The notes beneath the pieces were generated by a model that was not told the origin of the DNA, did not search any database, and was given only the letters and a program-made list of their open reading frames with translations. Of a stretch of DNA of 64,000 nt, positions 56,753 to 64,000 are shown in pieces (positions within the stretch are counted from its first letter, which is position 1; the number at the start of each line of letters is the position of its first letter). Source of the stretch: Periplaneta americana (taxonomy: Eukaryota > Arthropoda > Insecta > Blattodea > Blattidae); the NCBI RefSeq assembly GCF_040183065.1, contig NC_091131.1, positions 8,876,001 to 8,940,000 of the forward strand, read 5' to 3'. The translations under genes were made by a program, and so were the position numbers.

Positions 56753-58034
56753 TAGGGAGCGGATTTTTATGTACTAAAAATTTAAATATATTTATTTTTT
56801 ATGTGCTAAAAAGTACGAAAATATTTGCTAAAAACAAAAAAAAATATTTGCTAAAAACAAAAAAATATTTGTTTTAAATATGACAAAAATACCTTACTTA
56901 GCTTGGAAAAAAAAAAATGTTACTAGGTACTCACCAACCACACTTGAGTGCTAGTAGTTGGCCGAGAATTGCAGTGAACAACAAAGGTCATCTCCAAATT
57001 CTCCATCACAAATGCATGCCGATTATCTCTGAACAACGACTTATATTGTGAAAACGACCTTTCCGCATCACAGGACGTCAGACGTGCATATTTAAAGAGA
57101 GGAATGTCGCAAACACAAACACCGTCAATTTCACCTACAGGCACACCCTCCAATACTTGAGCAACTTTACACATTTTTTTTATATCCACTGTTTTTCCCA
57201 AACACATTCTGGAATTTGTCCCTTAGTAATTGTGCTTCTGAACCTGGTAGCGAGTCTAGTTTAATTTCCACGGCACGCACCTCCCTGTTTCAGACAACAG
57301 GTTTTTGGATGTTTCGAATTTTTTATGGTGTCACACAAAAAGCTTAGATTTGCTAATAGGAAAGCCAAATCGTTTTTTAAATAACCATCTTTCAGTATAT
57401 CTTGAAGGATATCGATTGACCAAGCCCGATAACAGGGAATCACAACAAGTCTACTTACTTCATGGACATGAGCGAGAAGCGAGAGATTTGTTTAAATTAA
57501 ATAATGTACATACCCGAGCTCTTATCTGTTGTGTTTCACAAACAAAGCGTGGAATGAAATCATCTTCAGCAACAATAAACATTCCTAATTATGTGTTGCA
57601 AGATCTCTCCTCCTTGTCCATGTTAATTTATTCTCTAATAATAACATTGATATGCTGCCTAGCAGTTCTCAGAACTTGAGGCGATACTATTACAAAAATG
57701 GATCACGGATACACCACACAGCGCTTAGAAACTCGAAGCAACCAAGAATTCTTAAAAAGATAACGTACTTCTGAGTGACATAATTGATTTAGTTTTAAAA
57801 TGTTTCAAAGTTCTTGTAAAAAATTATTTAAGTAAAAAAACTCAAGATTTATGTGTTTATAATAGCTTTCCTCAAAATATGTATTTACATAATTTTTTTG
57901 TGAAAATATGTGTTTTATGTGAAATAAAATTCGGGTTTTAAACTTGAAACATCATGTTCGGAATTTTTAACTTTGTTAATTGTGTGTTATCACACGCAAA
58001 AATAATATTTAATTACATAGAAATCCGCTCCTTA
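56753..58034 (-). mobile_element. hAT element, CGGBP1-type, decayed
   Basis: 8-bp duplication ATAATTAA at 56745-56752 and 58035-58042. Inverted ends TAGGGAGCGGATTTTTATG and TAAGGAGCGGATTTCTATG, clearly related to the ends of the intact element at 43250. Transposase pieces lie on the minus strand (56923-57443). It is about 900 bp shorter than the intact copy through internal loss. Confidence 0.9.
56923..57443 (-). pseudogene. hAT transposase relic, C-terminal third
   Basis: From 57443 the minus strand reads DGYLKNDLAFLLANLSFLCD (compare [20 protein letters not shown] in the intact protein). Then, after stops and frameshifts, it reads KKMCKVAQVLEGVPV and IPLFKYARLTSCDAERSFSQ followed by YKSLFRDNRHAFVMENLEM, the dimerisation segment with the conserved ERSFS. 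The N-terminal finger and first catalytic Asp region are gone. The plus-strand frame 57305-57679 is a shadow. Confidence 0.88.
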
Positions 58035-58148
58035 ATAATTAATGTGCGGGAATTACATCTTGAAAGTAACGAGGAAAATCGGCGACGGTGTATAGTGAAG
58101 ACAGACCATTCTTATCAGTTATCACATTCGATTACATTTTTTCTATAT

Positions 58149-59163
58149 TAGGCCCGGTTGCAGAAATGCAAGTCAAATCAGTTCCTGATCACCAATCAGC
58201 TGATGCCTGATTTATTTGATTGTTCACTGCGTTGCACAAACGTGAATCTCCAATCAACCTGTCTCGATTTACTAATTGCTGATTTGAGAAAGAAATGTGT
58301 AACATTCCTAACTACTCAGCAAAGATTTGATTTGTGGACCCTAACAAGATCACCCAAGACCGCCTGAAAAATTCCAACAGCATAAAATCTCAGCGTTATT
58401 TAGAACTTAGTTCATAGGAGAAAATGATAGGTTTCGATTTGTCTGTCTGCATATATTTGTTTCAATTTTTGAAAGTAACAAAACATAGGCCTACGAATCC
58501 TTACTTAACTTAAATCTTTGCTCAAATTCTCTGTCATTATACATAAAAACAATTCATGTCTATCACGGAAATGCCTTCTTCTTAATATTTCCTTCATTCT
58601 AAAATTTCTTCATTACAAGAATTCATTATGTCGAAAACAATATTATTACGCTAACTATTTACTAACTTATATAAATTGCAATAACTGCACTATAAAGAGA
58701 ACAACATATTTACTTGATCAGTGATCAGTCACTTAACCAGCAAAAATCTGTTTATCAAATCTGGTGGAAGACTGAACTCCGATCAAATACTGATTGTTCT
58801 TTCTGCAACAGAAATAGAACTGATGGCCAATCAAACCTTCCTTGATCGCCAATCATATTTAATCGGTTGAATAATTTCGAGGGAAAAATTGTTCCGGAGC
58901 CGGGTATCGAACCCGGGACCTTTGGTTTAACGTACCAACGCTCTACCACTCCCTCGAAATTATTCAAATCAACTTTACAGGGAGTTATACCTGAAATCTT
59001 GATTTGCAGTAGCTCAGTGGTAGAGCGTTGGTACGTTAAACCAAAGGTCCCGGGTTCGATACCCGGCTCCGGAACAATTTTTCCCTCGAAGTTATTCAAA
59101 TCAACTTTACAGGGAGTTATACCTGAAATCTTGATTTGCATATTTAATCGGTGTTTCTGCAAC
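58149..59163. mobile_element. Possible TIR element hosting a tRNA-like foldback
   Basis: Left GGCCCGGTTGCAGAAA (58149) and right the complement of GGTTGCAGAAACACCGATTAA (ending ~59163) could be inverted ends, and repeated ATCACCAATCAG/GATCGCCAATCA words lie near both. The outer bases of the right end do not match and no target duplication was found, so this is tentative. No coding content is recognised (frames 57954-58151, 58158-58367 and 58518-58724 are unsupported). Confidence 0.4.
58867..59138. mobile_element. tRNA-like foldback element, family 2, copy 2
   Basis: A perfect 13-bp duplication CATATTTAATCGG (58854-58866 and 59139-59151) brackets the unit. Content: an inverted tRNA-like body truncated in its D arm plus box (58867-58949), a direct tail (58950-59008), a tRNA-like body missing its first bases (59009-59075) and a second direct tail to 59138. 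So tail-tRNA-tail in direct order is preceded by an inverted echo, as in family 1. Confidence 0.92.
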
Positions 59164-59469
59164 CGAAAATAATCGAATTATTTAAAGTAAAGCATGTATT
59201 ACAATTGGATGCACTTATGCAATATGGAACCAACCACCATTTTATGAATATCTGAATTTCTATTGCAAAATGTGTCTTAATGTCTATAGTTTCTTATACA
59301 AAATAGAACCAACTCCAATCTGTAACGTGCTGCCCTATAGAGAAATCTGAACCAACCACCAAAAACAGAATCCATAGTGCAGTGTTTTGCAATTTAGAAC
59401 CAACTCCAAGCTGTCAGTTCCCATGTTTGTTTTGTGTAAATATGGGAGTTTGAATACAATTTTTTGCTA

Positions 59470-59534
59470 ATAGGAGTGATATATTATATTATATTATATT
59501 ACATTATATTATATTTATTATATTATATTATATT
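59470..59534. repeat. (TATTA)n microsatellite, left of LTR
   Basis: Pentamer array with an occasional ACATTA variant. It continues at 60330-60395 on the other side of the solo LTR, so the LTR inserted into it. Confidence 0.92.
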
Positions 59535-59538
59535 ATAT

Positions 59539-60329
59539 TGTAAATTTTATTAGTAACAACAATGTAATTTATTCGTCACAACAATAATTCCTTTCTACAA
59601 TTCACCTTAAACGCTCTCGTCAACAATTGGATCTTCACTCAACACAGTATTCGTTATAGCACTCCACCGACGACAATGACAATTTACTTGGACTATTACG
59701 CACAACAATGAACTATTAATCTTAACTAATATTTACAAAGCACTATTTACAAATCAGAACTACCAGTTCTCAGTTCACAGATCTTCTATCTCAGTCACTC
59801 GAGTTCACAGTATCTCGAACCACAGACCTTCAGAGACAGTTCACTGTACTCGAACTCGGGTCCCTCCAACTGCGGTCCACTGCACTCGAACTCAGGTCCC
59901 TCCAACTGCGGTCCACTGCACTCGAACTCAGGCCTTCGGCTGCTGACGCAGTTGCGGACGCACACTCGAGTCGAACTCCGGTGCACAAGACTGGCTTCCT
60001 TGCTCTGGCTTTCTCACTGACTGAATAACTGAAAAACTGCTCGAGTTCGCTGGAGCTTCTTCTTTTATAGCAAAATCATAGTTGCGAGAAATTTCTACAG
60101 GTGTGTAGAGAATTATCTGGATATCTCCACTTCGACGCACTTCTGGAAGGGTCGGGAAGGTCCATTCCCCCTTACCCCGCATGCAGCACTTGCGCGTGCA
60201 CTCTCCCCTCGTCGCGTGGGCCTTTCCTCTCTCCGCCGCGCGCCGTCCCACATGCTTCATGAAGCCCGCGCGATATGCTCTCTCTCGCGGGACGCTGGTC
60301 GTGAGTTCGAATCTCACGTCGCTGTCACA
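59539..60329 (-). mobile_element. Solo LTR (retrotransposon), 791 bp
   Basis: On the minus strand it starts TGTGACAGCGACGTGAG and ends ACTAATAAAATTTACA, i.e. TG...CA, flanked by ATAT on both sides (4 bp; an ATATT reading is also possible in this repeat). It has a TATA box (GCTATAAAAGAAG, ~60065) with an initiator-like TCAGTCAGT ~30 bases on, and an AATAAA polyadenylation signal near the 3' end. This order (promoter, R region, poly(A) signal) is that of an LTR. Internal 36-bp repeats (~59860-59935) and a tRNA T-arm-like GTGAGATTCGAACTCAC at its 5' edge are unusual. Frames 59795-59986 and 59928-60317 (-) are not genes. Confidence 0.78.
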
Positions 60330-60395
60330 ATATTATATTACATTACATTATATTATATTATATTATATTATATTATATTATATTATATTAAATTA
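60330..60395. repeat. (TATTA)n microsatellite, right of LTR
   Basis: Continuation of the array at 59470-59534, separated by the solo LTR. Confidence 0.92.
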
Positions 60396-60496
60396 TAGCA
60401 ACCAGAGTAATGTTAATGTATCAAAGAAAGTTGTAGAACCGAAGATGTTTAGGTATCAAATATGTAACTGCAGAAGAAAATCCAATGAATTTTTAT

Positions 60497-60741
60497 TTTA
60501 GTAGGTTATTTTACGACTCTTTATTAACAGCTTAGGTTATTTAGCGTCTGAATGAGATGAAGGTGATTATGCCGGTGAAATGAGCCCAGGATGCAACACC
60601 GAAAGTTATCCAGCATTTGCTCATATTGGGTTGAGGGAAAACCCCGGAAAAACCTCAACCAGGTAACTTACCCCGATCGGGAATCGAACCTGGGTCACCT
60701 GGTTTCGCGGCCAGACGCGGTAGGCGTTACTCCACAGGTGT
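60497..60741 (-). mobile_element. SINE, major family, antisense, full length
   Basis: Complete reverse-complement copy: tail TTATTTTAGTAGGTTATTTT at 60497, antisense core CTCAACCAGGTAACTT, antisense box B GGGAATCGAACCTGGG, and head TTACTCCACAGGTGTGG ending 60741. No clear target duplication is seen. Confidence 0.93.
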
Positions 60742-61233
60742 GGACAGGATGATGTTGATGGAATCAATGGTCCCCTTGACTTCACCTTGGAATGGTAAGT
60801 CAATGTATGAACAAATGCTAATGAATATATTATTTTTTAAATTTTATTTGTAATCCCACAATTAGTGTCTCGGATGTTTAGTTTTCCAATAATAAAGTGT
60901 TAAACATGGATTTGAATGTTGCCTCAACTCTCTCTCATTTGAATCACAGAAGTAGGAACCAACCGCCAATATCCATTTTTGCAATAAGCAATATGGAACC
61001 AACTCCAATGTTGCCCTTCTACTCTGTGCGAGTCAAATACTGATGCGAGCTACACCATTGATCTGAAAGAGCATTTCAGAATATTAATAATGCAATCATT
61101 ACTTTCGTAATAGTATTATTGATGTAGAATTTTATTTGTAACGATTTGCTAAAACAGGTGTAGCTCAAAAGCTGTATTTTGGACTTGGTTCCATATTGCA
61201 TAAGTGCATCCAATTTTGTCTTCCTAATGGCGG

Positions 61234-61446
61234 TTATATCTATGATAATATACAGGGAGGTACATAAGTATGTATGCAGTTATACAATATAGTTTTATTA
61301 AGTACAAATGATGATTGCAGACTAGTTACATGACATATTATATTATATCTATGATAATATACAGGGAGGTACATAAGTATGTATGCAGTTATACAATATA
61401 GTTTTATTAAGTACAAATGATGATTGCAGACTAGTTACATGACATA
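61234..61446. repeat. Recent 104-bp direct duplication
   Basis: 61234-61337 and 61343-61446 appear identical by eye (each starting TTATATCTATGATAATATAC and ending TAGTTACATGACATA) with 5 bases between. The lack of substitutions indicates a young duplication. Confidence 0.95.
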
Positions 61447-61639
61447 AATCGACAATCGACATCAATTTAACTGCTTGATCGATTCGTTATCGATTGTAAT
61501 CCTCATTTGTACAGTACGTTCGCGTCACGCTTGATCCAAAGAATGCGGAAAGATCCCAACCGCTGATTGCTTCATGCTTCAGGGATGCGCGGGATGTATG
61601 TTACTGGTCGTTGCCACAGCTTGGTACAGTCTGAGATGT

Positions 61640-61720
61640 TAGCAAATACCTTACTATAATAATAATAATAATAATCATCATCATCATCATCATCTTCCTA
61701 ACAAGTATTAGGCCAAGTGG
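61640..61720. repeat. (TAA)n-(ATC)n microsatellite and LINE tail
   Basis: AATAATAATAATAAT then ATCATCATCATCATCATC, immediately beyond the 3' end of the antisense LINE. It probably grew from its tail. Confidence 0.85.
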
Positions 61721-62474
61721 CCTGTTACAGTCTCAAACTAGAATTTTCAGTCCATCTCTTCTTTGGACGGCCTAGAGATCTTTTGCCATATGGATGGTAA
61801 TGAAGCAGTGCTTTTGGAATTCTGCATCGATTCATTCGTTCGAGATGACCCTTCCACTGAAGTTGATATTTGCTGATGAACTGCATAATGGGTTCTATTT
61901 GAAGTTCTTGCATTAGGTCCTCATTTTTTTATGATCCCAGCGAGTATATCCAGCTGTTGCTCTCATAAACCTCATCTCACTTGCTGTTATTCTACTGACA
62001 TCTTTATTCTTCACAGTCCACGCTTCGCTGCCATAGCTTAATACTGGCTGTGCTAAGGTTTTATACAAGCCTATTCTTGTGTGTCTTTGTACTAGTGAGG
62101 GTTTCATGATTTTATTAATGATCCCCATGGTTTTATTATATTTACATATTTTTTCAGCAATATCTACTTCATCATAAGGTGATAGTGTATAGCCAAGATA
62201 AGTGAAGGTATTTACTCTTTCTATTATTTTATTATTCAAACAGATTTTGCTTGGTACAGGGAATTTCCCACAAAATGACATGATTTTCGATTTTTCAATA
62301 TTAATTTCCATGTTATATTTTTCACTGACCTTATTTAAATTGTGTACTGAATATTGTAAATCATCTTCAGTTGATGCCATGAGAACTAAATCATCAGCGA
62401 AAAGTAAAGCATCAAGCTGCAAATTTCGATTAATTGGAATAAATCCATGTCGTGTCTGTCGCCAATCTTGAATG

Positions 62475-62533
<59 letters not shown>

Positions 62534-62965
62534 AACAGAAGTGGTGAAAGGCCACAGCCTTGTCGTACTCCACTATAAATGGGTCGCCACTGTGAAAGTT
62601 TATTGTTGCTTCGAATTGCTATGATGGTTGTTTTATATATATTGTAAATATTTTGTATAATCTGTTGAGGTACTTGATCATCTGCCAAAATCTGAAGTAA
62701 TTTATTCCGATTGACTTTATCAAAAGCCTTTTTAAAGTCAATGAATGCCATATGCGTTTCTAAATTAAATTCTCTATGTTTCTCAACCAGTAATTTCAAT
62801 GCGAAATATCCATCACAACAGGATCTTCCTCGACGAAAACCATTTTGTTCCTCACTGATAATATTGTCGTAATGCTTATTGAGTTTGTTTTTCAAAATAT
62901 TTGCATAAATTTTATATCCTGCGTTCAATAAACTTATTCCTCTATAATTATCCGTATCTGGGTTT
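61700..62965 (-). pseudogene. LINE reverse transcriptase relic
   Basis: Minus-strand RT blocks in order: NYRGISLLNAGYKIYANILK, ISEEQNGFRRGRSCCDGYFA, MAFIDFKKAFDKVNRNKL (catalytic Asp), IYSGVRQGCGLSPLLFIIYI. A (TA)n expansion and frameshift follow, then LDALLFADDLVLMASTEDDL (the ADD catalytic box), INIEKSKIMSFCGK, FTYLGYTLS, LYKTLAQPVLSYGSEAWTVK. A further frame holds QLQWKGHLERMNRCRIPKAL and RSLGRPKKRW. It is a 5'-truncated non-LTR element without its endonuclease. Two frame breaks, one caused by the microsatellite, disable it. Confidence 0.9.
62476..62530. repeat. (TA)n array inside LINE coding region
   Basis: About 27 TA units located in codons between the LLFIIYI block and the FADD box. 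Unexpanded relatives encode a short IYINRII-like stretch there. Confidence 0.95.
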
Positions 62966-62973
62966 TAGTCCGG

Positions 62974-63038
<65 letters not shown>

Positions 63039-63057
63039 CGGACTAAAACCCAGATTA
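62957..63057. repeat. (TAA)n array between perfect inverted 21-mers
   Basis: ATCTGGGTTTTAGTCCGGTA at ~62957-62976 and its complement TACCGGACTAAAACCCAGAT at ~63037-63056 enclose about 20 TAA units. The left arm is the 5' end of the LINE relic; the right arm continues into unrelated DNA. Confidence 0.93.
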
Positions 63058-63059
63058 TG

Positions 63060-64000
63060 AACCGTCTAACCCGGAAGCAACGTTCTGTTGCTCTCTTTCT
63101 GAGCTCTGTTGCCACATAGTGGCGCGAGATTCAAAGCATGTTCAGCGTTTGTCACCGATATGTTTAAAATAACTACTGTCTATAGTTCTCGATAACACTA
63201 TCAACAATGTTAGTAATTAAAATGACTGTTTTAAGAAAGCACGAGCTAATGACGCTGGTACGAAATGCGACTCTTAATGCACGTGGTACTGCAAATGAAC
63301 TGGGAAGTTCGGCAACACTGTCTCCGTGATTCCGTTGCCAGATTTTCGTTAGCAGACGACACTTTCAAGCCAGGTCCAATGAAAAGCTCCGTTCTCCTTT
63401 TCCCCTCCAACCCCCCACACTCAACGTGTCATTACTGCACAGGCACCCCCTTTGACCCGCACTTTCCTCTCGCCCACCCAACTACTTCCTGTTTAATCGG
63501 TTCATAACCTGGCTTTTAGTATAGCAGCATTGGCGCGAGTGCGAAATATCGCGGATCTGACATCTAGCGAAGAGGGTTGGAATTATGTCCACGCATACAA
63601 ATATTAACATAGCGAAATTCGGACTATTGTTTAAAACGTGAGTTACTAATGTGGAATTATATATGAAACACTTAAGAAATGTTGAATAGTATTGAATGTA
63701 AAATTATTATCTTATATCAAAGCTGCATATTATGAGAAATATTGCATACTTCATATTACTTTCCGTAATTAATTGTTACATATTTTTTCTTTGGTTTACC
63801 GAGACAAAATCAATCTGATATTAGGAATGAATTTACAGTAATGTTTTTTTATACGCATTGCTGACAACTGCAAAGACAAAATTGACAGTAATCCGATGCT
63901 TGTAATAATTATTAAAGGCATGTGGACAACAATAAAACTTAATTTTTGATAAAACCTTAAAATCCAATACATTTTAACTTCCATTCATTTATTAAGTCTA
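63060..64000. other. No gene recognised
   Basis: Final 940 bases: unassigned, mixed composition with a C-rich stretch (63370-63490). Frames 63265-63507 (+) and 63796-63984 (-) show no motif. Confidence 0.5.

Larger units (their letters stand above)
59196..61218. mobile_element. TIR element with repeated subterminal motif
   Basis: Inverted ends of ~33 bp: AATTGGATGCACTTATGCAA then TATGGAACCAAC at ~59198, and the complement ending ~61214. The word GGAACCAAC(Y)CCAA or close variants recurs at about 59222, 59310, 59350, 59399 (left) and 60956, 60996 (right). That pattern resembles the reiterated transposase-binding motifs of some DNA elements. Inside lie (TATTA)n arrays, a solo LTR and an antisense SINE. 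No transposase is found. Confidence 0.7.

Noticed and set aside
59928..60317. 129-codon antisense protein gene
   Set aside because: Lies wholly inside the solo LTR and lacks any family motif.

Overview
This window is eukaryotic and insect-like. It is AT-rich and saturated with simple repeats ((TAA)n, (TA)n, (TATTA)n) and transposable elements, and it contains one recognisable host gene, which is intron-split. The commonest short repeat is a tRNA-derived SINE with a Pol III box A/B head and a tail ending in TAGGTTATTTT-type sequence. From memory this SINE is typical of cockroach/termite (Blattodea) DNA, so a blattodean source is my best inference; nothing here proves the species. There are no operons, bacterial signals, CRISPR arrays or genuine tRNA/rRNA genes.

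Layout. 1-9.3 kb: gene-free DNA, LINE tails, microsatellites, a mariner relic, SINEs and an IS630-type relic. 9.3-16 kb: a TIR element carrying a LINE fragment, a short TIR element, an IS630-type transposon with long TIRs, a Penelope-like tail and a possible tyrosine-recombinase fragment. 16.6-19.4 kb: a three-layer nest (TTAA-flanked element > TA-flanked foldback IS630 element > 8-bp-TSD hAT element). 22.0-24.9 kb: a hAT element carrying a Penelope-like insertion (13-bp TSD) and a second TIR element. 25-29.4 kb: SINE, RTE-like LINE, IS630-type relic, an unclassified DNA element, and a TIR element with a nested 597-bp element. 31.7-36.2 kb: LINE fragment, a palindromic Penelope-like pair, another Penelope-like copy and a clean copy of the TTAA element.

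38.59-49.12 kb: a MADF-BESS protein gene, two coding exons in matching phase (122 + 141 codons), separated by a 9.75-kb intron. The intron holds a four-layer nest (SINE > hAT-type element > Harbinger-type element > tRNA-like foldback, each with its own target-site duplication) and a Helitron-like element that itself carries a full-length hAT transposon with an unbroken 493-codon transposase. 49-64 kb: a scrambled IS630 element, a nearly intact Tc1 element, a PIF/Harbinger element with an internal tandem duplication, more tRNA-like foldbacks, a decayed hAT, a solo LTR inside a TIR element with repeated subterminal motifs, and a reverse-transcriptase LINE relic.

The most unusual signal is a set of short insertions built from a tRNA-like cloverleaf (no U33; two families share the anticodon-loop start ACGT) followed by an AATTTTTC-type box. 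They are repeatedly arranged as inverted copies and bounded by 10-13-bp target-site duplications (40475-41359, 42275-42355, 54095-54438, 58867-59138). They look like a retroposon class that integrates as folded-back or inverted units. All boundaries were found by eye, and no alignment or database search was run.
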